From Micrasema longulum (Eukaryota; Arthropoda; Insecta; Trichoptera; Brachycentridae): a stretch of DNA of 64,000 nucleotides. The notes below the pieces were generated by a model, which was given only the letters and a program-made list of their open reading frames with translations, made no database searches and was not told where the DNA came from. How positions within the stretch are numbered: position 1 is the first letter of the stretch; every line of letters begins with the position of its first letter. The stretch lies in assembly GCA_022494885.1 (NCBI GenBank), contig JAGVSM010000470.1:124001-188000 (forward strand), read 5' to 3'. This document shows positions 1 through 11,744 of this stretch, one piece after another. The position numbers and the translations under genes are program-made.

Positions 1-2
1 AC

Positions 3-42
3 AATATTTATAAACAATACAGGAGTATTGTTTATAAATATA
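3..42. repeat. AT-rich hairpin at the left edge
   Basis: Two 18-nt arms around the spacer AGGA are reverse complements with one mismatch. It may be the centre of a foldback element whose remainder lies outside the window. Confidence 0.6.
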
Positions 43-44
43 TT

Positions 45-2060
45 ATGCACCAACCGAATATTTCATAAGATACCTAATATTCCCGATCCGATTAGGGAGT
101 CTACGCCAGTTATATTTATATTGACTATCTTATCTATGAAATGTCTAGAAACTGGCCAAATACTTGTGCAACAATAAATTCCAAATGGACGTGTTCAAAC
201 TACTACAGACTACCAGCAGGAATGCGATTCCGATAAACAAAATAATTACAATGATGAAACAAACAGAATTCCTAAGGTTTACTCACGAACGTTATTGTGG
301 GTGATTCAGTTTCATTGTTAGCGCAAAACTAACAAAATCCTTTGTTAAAATTGAGAAAACGATACATTTTATTTTTTCTGAGTCAGGGGAGGGACAATAT
401 ACGAAAATAATTCGCACTACTTATACATGTGATGCGTTTATAAATATTTAGGGAGTGAATGCTATAAATCACAACAAAGAAACCTTCCAAAATGACTAAT
501 CTACAAAATACAAAGATGACTATGTTTTTTATTTAATTTGAGTATAAAATATAAATGCAATATCCCACCAGGCTAAATAAACGCCACTTAGTTTTTCTGT
601 AGGGAAACAAAATGCGTAGAGAATATTAAACAAATAAAATCGATCAATAATAATAAAAGTTTAAACTAATTTACTTTCGGTAAGTTCAAGTGTTTAGGAA
701 TGAACACATTTTAATATATTTTCGTTCCGAAAAGTATAGACCACTAAACCACGAATTAAGAATGAATAGTACCAAAAATATGATATTAAAATAAATAACT
801 AGTCATTGTTATTCTTAATAAATTAACGACACCATCAAACGCTTTTTTACAACGCTGCTTTTATTTATTGTGTTTTTAGAAAGCTTTTTCCATAGACGCG
901 GGGCAACTGCGCCGAATCGCCTTTATGTGCTCTTATTTTCAACATTATATAGCTATACCGACAATTAATAATTTGATTAATGATATTACGACGAGATTGT
1001 GGTATCAGACTACGCATTATTTCCAATCAAAAGGCATTCACTTCTCCATTCTGCCACGCCACAATCCAATTCCACGCAGGTCGAAAAAAATACAAAAACA
1101 ACAAAAGTTGAACTTCCACAAAATTCCAGAACATTGTGTCCGTAGACAAGAATGCAACCGTAGTACGTTTGGTGTAAAGTGTAAAGGTTTAACTTTTCAA
1201 CGCGGGGGTTTTAACCCTTCATAGCGTGATATTTTTTTGTTATCTTCAAAATTAAAAATGATATTTTGCATGGTAAACTGAAAACATAATTTTAAAAATC
1301 CTAGATAGAAAACATTAGGAAAAACGAGCATCATATTTGCTACTCCATGCAATGGTTATTATACTCGAGGAAATATTAGAGATAAAAAATGTGTGTATCT
1401 TAAATACACTTATTGATGGAAAGCGAGAAAACAATTTTTAAATTTTGCTTTGCATACTTTTACTGGACAGCATATTGACATTTGCATTTAAGTTATTTAC
1501 ATCGTTGCCTCGTTGAGTCATATGGACACCATCCAATGACACGTTTCATCTTTGCGAACTTTAGATGGAGGAACCTGACCCATCGGACCTTTAAGTTAAT
1601 TTTTTTTCTATCCTTATTTTAGTCGTATTTATACTTTCTTGTAATCTGTAGCAAATTAAATATACACATGCAATTAAGGGTTAAGGTATTTGTAGGGCCA
1701 TAAATAGGAAGAAATAGGTTATCGATAAAGACGATAAACAAGTGGTGCGGCACAGGCATCGTAAATTGACTGTCTTAAAAAAGAAAATGTTTTTCAACGA
1801 TAAATCAGGATAAAGATAGTGTCATGCTGACCGACTACGCGCAATATGAGAAACGAACTAATATATTATTCTCAAGTAAAAATATACATATTTAATAAAT
1901 GAGGGAATTTAGTGACCAAAGCTTTCGAGACGCCTATAATGTTAAAAGTAATTAATAATTGCGACAAGGTAACTGAAATTTTTAATGGAAGGTTTGTGTT
2001 TAATACTAGGGTATTTCCCTTTAAAAATACAACACTTTTATTTTTCATGTGGGTATAGAG
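45..2060. other. AT-rich sequence without recognised genes
   Basis: No recognisable gene, RNA or repeat family was found. A 99-codon open frame at 925-1224 (+) contains a basic, lysine- and arginine-rich stretch but no domain I recognise, no splice context and no similarity to the LINE fragments elsewhere in the window. It is probably a chance frame. Confidence 0.4.
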
Positions 2061-2079
2061 TATTTCAGTCAGTTGAAAA

Positions 2080-2445
2080 AACTTTTTCGAATATCTATAT
2101 TCCTTCGATTCTTCTATCTGTTGATGTTTGTGAAGTTAAATATCTGAAACCTTTATTGTTGCGGGTGAGATTCATCTAATTGAACGTACGTAGGTGAAAT
2201 AAATCAATCAGACGAATATCACCCGCAGCAAAAAAAGTTTCAGTTATTTAACTTCACAAACATCGACAGATGGAAGAATCGAAGAAAAAAAGATGTTGAA
2301 ATACAGGCAGAATGGTGACTGTTACACAGTGTGTAATGTGGCCACTTAAACCAGCCAATGACAGGTCATAAGCCCTGGGGATGCCTTGACTTCTATACTG
2401 CCTTCTCTAAAATGATTTTCATCTCTGTTGTAATATTTTAATAAT
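2080..2445. repeat. Foldback repeat family D, copy 1
   Basis: A left arm (about 2095-2175) and right arm (about 2218-2290) are inverted copies of each other, joined by a spacer of about 40 bases. The right side continues with the family motif on the minus strand: a block near 2325-2400 whose reverse complement reads TCTAGGCATTTACAGGG-like sequence, then CTTATGACCTGTCATTGGCT. The same blocks recur near 7.2, 16.9, 18.6, 22.4, 31.5, 33.2, 34.6 and 58.3 kb. No coding capacity is visible, so it is most likely a non-autonomous foldback (MITE-like) element. Confidence 0.7.
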
Positions 2446-3631
2446 AATTAATCGGCAAAAATCATGAAACGTGTTTAGTCGAGTCATTCGAGATTTCATT
2501 GTATGAAAAAAATAGCAAATGTAGGTACAAAGTTTTTAACCGCATGGAAAATTATCCTTATGCGTGTAAATTTTAAATATTTAACTCTCCCCCTCTATCT
2601 AGAAAGCATCCCCCGCCTCCCACCCCCTTAAACCAATCTACGTACAGTTTTTACTGTCTTGCGGCAAAACGGCATAATGTAGATGAAAACTTTCGAACTT
2701 GAAAGGACGAAATTAATATTCTAAAATTTCCTATACATTGTTTTTTATACACATTTGTGATGGATGCTATGTTTTCTGAGTAATAAACTACCAAACGTAC
2801 TCATATTATATACATTTTTAAAAAAACATTTTTTTAAATAAATCCCTTATACCTTATGCACAGTAATCAAACGCGTTGGCCACCAGGCCAAGGTAAAGGG
2901 CGGACAAAAAATAGTAAATACATATCAAGTTACATCATACTTTACTTTATTTATTTTTAAAAAAAACCTTTTAAAAAAAAGAATGAATATAAAATAAAGG
3001 TTCTAAATGGAAAAACGCTGATATGTGTGAGAATATTGTACATTTAACTAAGCAAATCGGTGTTAGCGTATTTGCTTAACTCAGTGGTTTTAATTTCACT
3101 TGGTATGTGAAGACAGAAAAACTGGTAGGAAAACTTACCTACCACGTTTTATGGGCGTTGCAAAGTTATGAACTTTTCGTGTGGAAATTGACGATTTTCA
3201 CACGAAAATATTATACAATCCTGACATAAGTAGGACAATCATATTTTACAACTTTTTAGGCGGTATTATTGGCTTCATAAAAAAGCAAACAAAATGTATC
3301 GCATTGCGACGTAAAGTATAAAAATGTAATATATTTATATAACGATTTGGCTCACTAATGTCACATATTAGAATCACGGATTTTTACGAACGGAGTTTTA
3401 AGTACAAGTTATTTGAATTATATTGTTGGCCTATAGAAACGTAAAGAATTTAATAAATAAAATAAAAAACGGCTCAATTTTAACTAAGCAATGGCGTATG
3501 TTGCAAAAATTAAGACGTAACATAATTTTAAAAGGGCGATAATGAATTCAATGATTCATATATATCAATCTATGCGTTAAGTATGTATTATGGACATAAT
3601 AAATAATTACAAGAAATGCATCTCTATAACA

Positions 3632-4228
3632 TATGGCAAAATTAATTTTATTTAGAGATCAAATAAATACAATAGTGGATAAGGCGTATAGACTTCTAGG
3701 GTTTATCTTACGAATCTCCAAGCCAGTCTCATCACCAGATAGATACACTCAAACTTTTTTACTATACTTATGTGCGTAGTCAACTCGAATTCGCTTCATT
3801 AGTATGGTCACCTCAGTATAATGTATATTATATAAATCAAATCCTGGAAAATTTCTTCATGGAGTTGATTATTTGGGATAGTTGCTGATTGTGCATCTTG
3901 AGTGGTTTATGCTATGTACCACGTGTAATGTATATGTTTGTGTATGTTTTATATGTGCGTTCATGTGTGTGCGTGGATGGCTCGGAGTGTGCATTCGGTA
4001 TTTTTATTTATTACCAACGATAACCTCCACGGAAAACGCAAATGTTAACAATTATTATTTTCTCACTTGAGTTTCCAATTTAATTTTTTTTTGTCACATT
4101 TAATGTTTACATCTTTTGCATAATTTATGAAAACTTAATTGGTCTGTTTATGTTAAAAATTCGTTGTTTTTAATACTTATTATGTATGACTGTGTGTTTT
4201 CTGAATAAAATAAAATTATTTAAAAAAT
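3632..4228 (+). pseudogene. LINE fragment: reverse transcriptase C-terminal remnant plus 3' UTR
   Basis: Reading from about 3632 gives INTIVDKAYRLLGFILRISK. After a frameshift near 3770 follows YVRSQLEFASLVWSPQ. This pattern is characteristic of the region downstream of the reverse-transcriptase domain in jockey/CR1-type non-LTR retrotransposons. The coding part then stops abruptly and the sequence from 3894 to 4228 is a 3' UTR ending in AATAAAATAAAA. The same UTR is repeated at 57,944-58,268. The element is 5'-truncated, frameshifted and internally deleted, hence dead. Clade assignment is inferred. Confidence 0.75.
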
Positions 4229-5660
4229 GTTGAAATGTACGTCATGGTTTTCAACGCAACGTTTCGTTGTTCAAAACGACTGGCTCAATCTAGATTTTGA
4301 TTTTCAACAAACCTACAGGGTATTTCAGCCGGGACGAAGAAATTATTTAAATCACATTGTTCAAAAACCGAAAGGGGATTAGGCAAGCAAGTTAGAGCAC
4401 TAAAACTGCATAGAATATTGGGCACAATGTACGCTTGGTTAATGAATTTTCCATTTCTCTCGTTACTCTGACCGTTCAGATTATAAGTGAAACGCGACGA
4501 ATTTCAAGATGTAGCACGTTGAATGTTTAATTAGTTAACAAAACACGCATTTTCATCACAATAAAACGGTTTTAATTACAGCCTTTATAGAAGATATCTA
4601 ACAATTAGACCGTGCAAATCTAGATCAACAGCGTATGTGAGATAAGTTATACTCATAAAATATTTGTGAGTCATTTTTACTTGAAATGTTTTCAAATTAA
4701 TATTACGCACAGCGGGCAGCAAAGAAAATACATTCATAAAAGAGATGAAAGTTCTAGAACGGCGTCAATAAATTTAATATGGTGATATATGGTGCATTTT
4801 AATTGAGCATAAATAAACATTATTCAAAATTAACAATTTATATGCAACAAGTCTGCAATAATGTTTTTGATTGAAATGATTTTTGTTATCTCCGTTATAC
4901 ATTTATTAAACAGATTCTTAATTGTTTTTAAGTGTTTTATTGAATTTATCAGGAAACGTTTGGTATTACTGTACGTTTGGAGAAAATGATTGTCATTCAT
5001 TAAAGGTAAATCCGAATTTAAAAAAGTACAAAGATAACTTATACATTCTGTATAAAAGACAAATGGATGCAAAACGCAAATAATAATGTACTACAATATT
5101 AAATCAACACAATTGCACGAGTCAAATCATGCTTATGCGAATCTAATTTCTTCCAGACTTCCTTTGCTATGAAAAACTGAGTATTCATTTCACATAAAAC
5201 ATGTTTTCTAAAATGTATTATCAAAAAAAAATTATCAAAAATATCTTATCTACCAATCTAACATAAAAAGTAACACCGAACAAATTAATTTAGTATGTTT
5301 GCAATTACAATTTACAAATGCAATTCGGTTTGGATATACGGTTGTTTACTCAAATTAAAACGATTTTCTTGGGTTGAATTTACTACACGAAAAATTCAAC
5401 CACCAAATAATATATCGTCATAATCGTAGGATAATGACGAACGGGCTTTTATTTAATTTTACATGAGAGCGGCTTAATTTTTTTTTTGACACTATGTCAA
5501 CCTAATAAGTACAAAAGTATTGTATTTTCTTCATTTTTTATTTATTTACTTAAGAAAAAAATGTATCATTTGATACTTGGATTAGTTACCAATATATATA
5601 TATATTCGTGTATTTGATTTTTTTCCAACCTGAAATAACAGGCCCCTTTATATATACCCT
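4229..5660. other. AT-rich sequence, nothing recognised
   Basis: No repeat family or coding signal was recognised. An 80-codon minus-strand frame (4830-5072) has low-complexity AT-driven composition and no known motif. A short TA dinucleotide run lies near 5593-5606. Confidence 0.4.
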
Positions 5661-5689
5661 TTTCAAGCTCAAATAAAAAAGACAAGTCA

Positions 5690-6143
5690 ATGTTGCATTT
5701 TTCTGACATCCATCGTTGTTCTTCGACCAGATTTACCAATCACCTACAGTCTGGGAGACTTATTTTCGGAATCTCTAAGTTCAGTCATATCACTCCACTA
5801 CTTCGGGAATTACACTGGCTACGTTTTCCACAGAGGGTGGAATACAAACTCTGTTGGCTTATGTGTAATTCACTTCACAACTCTGCTCCGGAGTATCAAA
5901 GGGAACTATGCATTCCAGATGAATTAGCTGACAGGCGTCTGACGCTTAGATCAGCGACGTTTATAGCGAAAAGAAAAGTTATTTAACATCTACGCAAACA
6001 GCGCGCTAAATTCGGTGAACGCACATTTGCGGACGCAGGCCATATGGGCATGGAATGCTCTCCCAGCAGAGGTGCGAGGCTGTGAGAGTGAAGTGATGAT
6101 TCGAACAAAAAAAACCCGCTTGTTCTCTAAATCATTTGAATAA
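5690..6143 (+). pseudogene. CR1/L2-like LINE reverse transcriptase C-terminal fragment
   Basis: The frame from about 5755 reads SHITPLLRELHWLRFPQRVE followed by YKLCWLMCNSLHNSAPEY. This matches the ITPVLRxLHWLPVxxRIxYK...LHGxAPxY signature that closes CR1/L2-type LINE proteins. An in-frame stop at about 5984 is followed by KFGERTFADAG and then, in another frame, AWNALPAEVRGCESEVMIR to a TAA at 6141-6143. The true protein end is therefore present but broken by a stop and at least one frameshift. Upstream parts of the element are absent. Family placement rests on recognised motif order only. Confidence 0.8.
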
Positions 6144-7090
6144 ATCCGTAGCATGTGAAAACAAAATAAATTGTTTTACACAAATTCCAAATTTAAATGT
6201 TTCAATTAAATTTATTTATCTACAGAATCACTTTGCGAGAGTAGAAACATGGTTGACTCGTTTCTTACAATTATTGAAAAAAAAATGTATTTATAAACAA
6301 GTATTTAAGGACGGTTATATCAATAGGGACAAAAATGTGAAACACGCGTTTATACAAGGGAAAGTTGTGTTCCCGGAATGCCTAGATAAGAGCTTAGTAC
6401 GAGCTGCATCTTCATCGATAAAAGCATTCCTTCGCCGGTAACCAATAGGGTGATACCAGCACTTACGTAACTAGTGTCGGCTCGTTTGGTCGAGTTCCCA
6501 ACTATTTCTATACAGCGAAGACGTGCAATAGTGGGTACCTAATTGAACATAACTGCTCCAGAGAATCGGAAAGACCTATGCATGCATTCCGAAGGGATTA
6601 GCTAAATGACGTCTCACGATTCGATCGGCTGTGAAAGTTTAGATACTCCAAGGTCATCCTGGTTGTCAACTTAGTGCGTGTACGTAACATTGGAAAATAA
6701 GGCATTTATTCCTTCTAATTTTTTATCGCGGTAGAACTTTCAATCGGGAATATTGTATCTTGTCAAACCAATAATGAGATTTTTTTCTCTCCGTAACTAA
6801 ACATAGATAATAATACAACGCCTTACACTCATATCAGTGATTAGTTCGCCAACGTGCCAGGCTTTTCGTGAACCCATGAATGCATGACATATTATTTTAT
6901 GTTTTTTTTTACTAAGTTTTCACTAAATTTATCACTTTGTTTTTACTATGATTTTAATTATTTTTTTACTATGTTTCTACTACATTATTACTATGTTTTT
7001 ATTACATTTTTTCTTACGTTTTTACTTCATTTTTTAATTTGTTTTTCCCTTTGTCCACTACCTTTATTACTGTTCTATATTACAATATTT
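6144..7090. other. No recognised gene; T-rich tract
   Basis: A 101-codon frame at 6136-6441 (+) overlaps the LINE end and shows no known domain. From 6890 to 7060 the sequence is an imperfect repeat of short units such as TTTTTACTATG and TTTTTACTACATT, which gives a spurious hydrophobic open frame. Nothing else was identified. Confidence 0.45.
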
Positions 7091-7094
7091 GAGT

Positions 7095-7262
7095 TTGTTC
7101 AAATGTTTGTAGACAAAAGACTAGATTTCACCCCCTCGGGAGTCAAGATTAAGAAATTACAACAGGGATAGAGAATACCTTAAAGAAGGGAATACGGAAG
7201 TCTAGGCATTTACAGGGCTTATGACCGGTCATTAACTGGTTTAAGGTGGTTTCTATATATTG
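7095..7262 (+). repeat. Foldback repeat family D fragment
   Basis: It begins with an AAATGTTTGTAGACAA block and a CCCCTCGGGAGTC block. These are followed by an AATACGGAAGTCTAGGCATT block and a GGGCTTATGACC block that recur in the other family D copies. It is truncated at about 7262. Confidence 0.65.
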
Positions 7263-7473
7263 ATTACTGTTTTATTTATTTTTTTGACTGTCTTAGAACG
7301 GGGTAAATAATCCTAGTTAGATAGTCAAAACAACTTTGTATAAATTATAATTTTGTGTATGTAGTATAATATGATAATAAAAAAAAAAACTTTGGGGACA
7401 GCATGAAATGGACCTGTTTGTTGGTCTCCACGATCCTGTGATTTGATGACATTAAATTATTTAATAATATTTG

Positions 7474-7530
7474 GCTGATTTATATAGAGCTATGTTTGTA
7501 AAAAATTACCTCGAGGGCGCTTTAGAATTT
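7474..7530 (+). repeat. Fragment of multi-motif repeat family E (left end)
   Basis: Contains a TTGGCTGATTTATATAGAG-like stretch and then CCTCGAGGGCGCT. It matches the left end of the two long family E copies at 38.26 and 43.92 kb, but the GTCTTGCAGCTACAGAGCG motifs that follow in those copies are missing here. Confidence 0.5.
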
Positions 7531-7534
7531 AAAA

Positions 7535-8550
7535 TGTAAACTTACATTCTAACTAAGCGAACACTTCATATATTTCCCGATTTTAAAATTGTGGGTATGA
7601 TCTGAAAGAAGTGAGATTTCGGTTAAGATCTAAACTGACTGGGACAGTCGATGATTCGCAAATGTGAAGGCAATTAGTTCTAGGCAGAGGAGCCGGCAAC
7701 GGCAAAAGCACGATCTCCGAACCTAATGTTTGGGCAGCGCCGGATTTCGACAAGTTTTTCTCTGCCTGAATCAAATGCTGGCCTAAAAGTAGATTTTCTT
7801 TGACATGTATTCCTGTATCCTATAAAGTTCCGTTAAGTCCATGGTCTACGGAAACAAACCAATAACTCTTCAAGAATTGGAAGCCAAATAACAGGCATTT
7901 TGGAAATAACGCCAGATTTGTTGGAAAAAGTGACTAAAAATTGAACCGACAGAATACGTTACGTAACTGCTAGTCGCGGAAGACATATTTGCCGGATATC
8001 ATTTTCAAAAAATAAATTAGTATTTTTTCGAACACAATAAAAAAACAATCTTATTCCAACAAATATTTGCTTCTTTTATTTCAACTACGATCTATCACGC
8101 GTAAAAAGCACCTAAATCAAAGTACTAAACAGCTTAAGTATAATTCGTTAGTAGGTTTATCAATGTAAAATTATTAACTATGGATAAATAACGGATATGG
8201 AATCTCGTAGATACAAATATAGCCAATATTTTTTTTCAAAAATAAATGTGAATATTAGTTAAAAATCCACATTCCTTCAATAAGTTATTCAGAACGTATC
8301 TATAATATTAAAAAAACTAGAATGTACATAGTATAGAACGCAATGTATGATTGTTTCTTAACTGTGATAGGCCCTATGTTTAAACACTTTAAATTTAACC
8401 AAAGTATTATAAAATAAATACGGGTGTGATTGGGGTTATTGAATCTGAATGAATTTATTGGATATATTATTGGATGAATAAAATAAAGGCATACGGCTAG
8501 ATGCACCACCGAAACTTGTCACAAAAGTTAGAAATGCAATATCATAATGC
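7535..8550. other. No recognised feature
   Basis: A more GC-balanced patch at 7590-7800 has no recognisable protein motif on either strand; the minus frame 7583-7774 is unlike any family I know. The rest is AT-rich with no recurring repeat. Confidence 0.35.
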
Positions 8551-8560
8551 AGTTTTTATG

Positions 8561-8726
8561 TTTCGGATAAACCTTAAACAGCGTCAGTATAGACTGTTCC
8601 ACATTCCAATATACAGGACTAACTTCCAGTTGGAAGGGCTACCCCTATGTTGAACAATATTACTCTAAACGTTGATATTTTTCACGTTTCCGGGGGAGTT
8701 TTTTGATGCAAGATTCTCTGCTTTTT
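8561..8726 (+). pseudogene. Jockey-type LINE C-terminal fragment
   Basis: Reading frame FRINLKQRQYRLFHIPIYRT is the arginine-rich LRQRQHRLF-IP-RTN signature at the C-terminus of a LINE protein. The same protein end is found at 37,548-37,860 (-) and 42,280-42,475 (+). Downstream codons (LNNITLNVDIFHVS) lie in another frame. The copy shares a two-base deletion just before LKQRQ with the 37.7 kb copy but not with the 42.3 kb copy, so these two look like one subfamily. It is dead and truncated. Confidence 0.75.
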
Positions 8727-8760
8727 TTATATTTTCTAAGATATTACATATATTTTTTTT

Positions 8761-8929
8761 TGCACCACAGCAAGCCAGAAGACCCAATTACAGCGGTGAA
8801 TAACAAAACAATACAGAACACCCAGGCTTGAAAAAATCACATAAAGTTTTTGTATTCATACCGGGAATCGAACCCGGAAACTTCCATTTGTGAGTCAAGC
8901 GTCTTGGCCACTACACCACGGAGGCCGCC
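8761..8929 (-). repeat. tRNA-derived SINE, family A, copy 1
   Basis: Read on the minus strand, the head GGCGGCCTCCGTGGTGTAGT leads into a tRNA-like A box and the B box GGGTTCGATTCCCGG. A body with CTGGGTGTTCTGTATTG and a 3' end GTGGTGCAAAAAAAAA follow. The head resembles a tRNA gene with Pol III internal promoter boxes; the tail is A-rich, as expected of a retroposed SINE. Other copies are at 30.25, 34.67 and 46.64 kb. Confidence 0.85.
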
Positions 8930-9860
8930 ATGTATGTACTAATGTGTTATTTTTACATATAACATGTAATTTTATAGACTTTTTTATTATAATGTGTGAG
9001 AATTAAGATGCAATATTTTGTAATATACATAGAAATAAGCCTATCAACCCTCCCCTCCATTCTCCAAAAAAGTTATACTTTGTATTATATCATATTAAAT
9101 ATGTATTATTTCACTACGTATGCTGTTAACTGTTAATGATACATAAATGTTCGGTGAAAGATAACCGACTGAAATATATGTAATAAGCATTTAAAACATT
9201 CAATAAAACAAAGTAAATATTACTTCTAGTTAGTTGTCGGTTTTATTTCTCCTAACCGTTAGAACAGTAACTGGTTGTCGGAGAATGCATATCACATAGC
9301 AAAGAGATGGTATTATCATATCGTATTTCTATTGCAGATCCGACACTGCGGTTGTACGTATGATGGTAGAATGCAATCAATACTTGTCAGGCGTATAGAG
9401 AGGTTTTCTTTTATACGCGTTCACTTTATTCAGTAGAATATACGTAGGTACGCATTTATTAATTTTATTTGGAAAACTAACAGTTTTACATATTTATAGT
9501 TTAATATTACATGAGCTCAGAACCAATAACAGGTTCCCACAAATTGTATAATGTACGTAAAGAAAAAAAACATAAATATGCTTGAAGTAAATGGTATATA
9601 TCATAATCTGGCAGAGTAATATTAGTATAGTTTATATTGCAATAAAATAGTACGTTTTTGTACATTATAATAAAACAGTAAATGTTTTCAAAAAATAAAA
9701 TTCTCTCTTACAGTACACCGCCAACACATGTTTCAATAATTTGTCCCACTCTTTTTCATTGAAATATTGCGTATTGTATCTCTTTCAGCTCATTTTGAAA
9801 TGTACCTACACTTTAGATAATATATATTTAGTTTTATATCAATTATCCTTACGTATAATT
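8930..9860. other. AT-rich sequence without recognised genes
   Basis: No protein motif, tRNA-like box or shared repeat was recognised before the hammerhead-bearing copy that starts at 9864. Confidence 0.4.
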
Positions 9861-9863
9861 TTC

Positions 9864-10033
9864 ACCAGTCTAAAGATGCCCATAAGAGGGTGAAAGCGTT
9901 AATTGGCCAAACAAATAAGTGGAAGTGTACAATTAGTAATTTATATTTAAGTTATTACATCATTACAATGGAATTTCATCAAGAATTGTCAATAAATAAT
10001 TTAAATAAAATATATTACTATCGTAAAATTTAG
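9864..10033 (+). repeat. Hammerhead-bearing repeat family F, copy 1
   Basis: A hammerhead-like motif occupies 9864-9907: helix I ACCAGT pairs with ATTGGC, helix II GCCC pairs with GGGT, and GAAA is followed by GCGT and TA. The core reads CTAAAGA where CTGANGA is required, so this copy is probably inactive. Sixty bases downstream an ATG at 9968 opens a 21-codon frame starting MEFHQELSINN, a start recognisable in other family F copies. The family resembles a Penelope-like element terminus, by inference from the ribozyme. Confidence 0.7.
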
Positions 10034-10437
10034 TATTGTGCATTGAACAAAACCCACGGAAAAGGGTAAGCAATATCAAAGACGGGGTTTTTTGTATTCA
10101 GAAGTTTTAAAAAAAATGTAAATTAAATCTGATTATATAAACAAAACATATATAAATTTAAATGATCAATGCCGTAATTTGCAAAAACAATTAAATCATT
10201 CGTAAAAATACACTTATAAAACTTATAGCGATAGAAACTGACCAACATTTCTATACGGAATTAATAATTCTTTCGTTTTCGTTACCAAATAATTCACAAA
10301 AATATTTTTTAATTGTTAAAACGAGTTTATTTACTTTTCACAAGGAATAAACACGATCAAAATCGAGTGTTATAAAAACTAAAATGTTACTTTATCAATT
10401 TTAGAATTAAAAAAAAATTGTAACTAATAATTATTTA

Positions 10438-10596
10438 ATTATAATAATAAAAATACGTATATAGTTTTATTCTACTTTTATTTATAAGTTTTTACCAGTG
10501 ACCGGGTTTCGTCGTGACCGACATCGTAAGACTGGTGGTAATTTATAAATAAAAGTGGAATAAAACTATATAGGTAAGTATTTTTATTATTATAAT
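10438..10596. repeat. Family F copy inside a long hairpin, with degenerate hammerhead
   Basis: Arms at 10438-10490 and 10543-10596 are near-perfect reverse complements. The centre, read on the minus strand (10536 to 10494), is hammerhead-like: helix I ACCAGT/ACTGGT (6 bp, perfect), helix II GTCG/CGAC around loop GTCA, then GAAA, C, CCGG and TC. The core is CTTACGA (G to T), so activity is doubtful. An ATG at 10602 on the plus strand begins MQFHQEMS, matching the start seen in other copies. Confidence 0.7.
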
Positions 10597-10599
10597 TAA

Positions 10600-11365
10600 A
10601 AATGCAGTTCCACCAAGAAATGTCAGTAGAAAAACTTAATAATTATTTGTTATGGTTAAAAAACGATTAAAACTGGAAACAGAGAACAAATGGAGAAATT
10701 TGCCTAAATTTTGGCAACGTTTTTAATAAATTTAAAGTTACGAGTATTTACACCTTGATTACCATTACAAAACACGGTTAAGTTAAACATAGTATTAGGG
10801 TAATTTATAATGACGCTAATATTCCGTTTTTATTTAAGAAAAAAAGAATATTTTCGTCATCTGAACTTGTATTCAAATTAATACGACAATGACAAATTGC
10901 GGAGTATCTAGAACAAGACGATCAGATAGCTGTCAGAGAAGAATGATGTATTACTTGAGAAATGGTGAAATGTTTCGATAGTAGCGCGGAAGTTATTAGT
11001 CGTATTTTGGTCGGAATAGGGTTCGGATAAGTAACAGACACAATGTGAATCGATTAAAGAAAGACTACGTAGTTTTCTATTGTTAAGTTTATTTTACAAG
11101 CTGGTGGCCGACAGGTGATGGATGCACGGATTATGGCTGTAGTTATTACAATATGGAGCATGTATTAAGAGAAGCCACACTCATTCTACATACACTGATT
11201 CTGATAACAGAACATAATTATATTGTTATTACTAATAAAAAATACAAAGGGAAAAGGTATAGATTACAAAAAGTCATCTCTAACTGATGTTAGTCAGCTG
11301 TTTCAGTCCGTCAAAAACAGCGTCAACTAACTGTCATTTTAAAGGTGGAGTAAACTCATTGCTTG
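10600..11365. other. No recognised feature
   Basis: After the short family F reading frame (10602 onward) nothing recurring or coding was recognised up to the MITE at 11366. Confidence 0.4.
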
Positions 11366-11744
11366 TACATGGTGTTCTTTAAACCCTGTCACATCCGAAA
11401 CCACGATGATCAGTATGGGCAAGAAGACATATTAGCAAATTTAAAAAAATATTTATAACGCAAATTAAAAAAAAATATATATTTTCAAAAAAACAAATGG
11501 TTGCTTACTTCTGCAGGGGAAAAGCGAGGGGGGCGTGGCCATGTGGTTGGCGGTGTATTAGACTCCCCCCTTCCCTCTCCTCGCTTCTCCCTTGCAGAAG
11601 TAAGCAACCAATTGTTTTTTTTTAATATTTTATTTTCGTAAATTTTATTCGTTCTAAAAAAATATTTTAATGTGCCAATATGTCTTCTTGCTCATACTGA
11701 TCATCGTGGTTTCGGATGTGACAGCGTTTAAAGAACACCCTGTA
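11366..11744. mobile_element. MITE/foldback element with TA-flanked terminal inverted repeats
   Basis: The left end reads TACATGGTGTTCTTTAAA and the right end, reversed, reads TACAGGGTGTTCTTTAAA. Similarity continues through about 75 bp of each arm, including ATCCGAAACCACGATGATCA. A second inner inverted pair (GGTTGCTTACTTCTGCA near 11,500 and its complement near 11,600) surrounds a G-rich/C-rich centre. The TA at each end fits a Tc1/mariner-type target duplication. There is no transposase, so it would be non-autonomous. Confidence 0.8.

Noticed and set aside
925..1224. 99-codon open frame as a gene
   Set aside because: No recognised domain, no splice or promoter context and composition driven by AT-rich sequence; single-exon genes of this size would need other support.
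6884..7171. 95-codon hydrophobic frame as a membrane protein
   Set aside because: It is the translation of a T-rich imperfect repeat (TTTTTACTATG-like units), not a real protein.
8866..8929. Functional tRNA gene on the minus strand
   Set aside because: The tRNA-like head is followed by the SINE A body and is found in four dispersed copies; there is no complete acceptor stem closing after the T arm.
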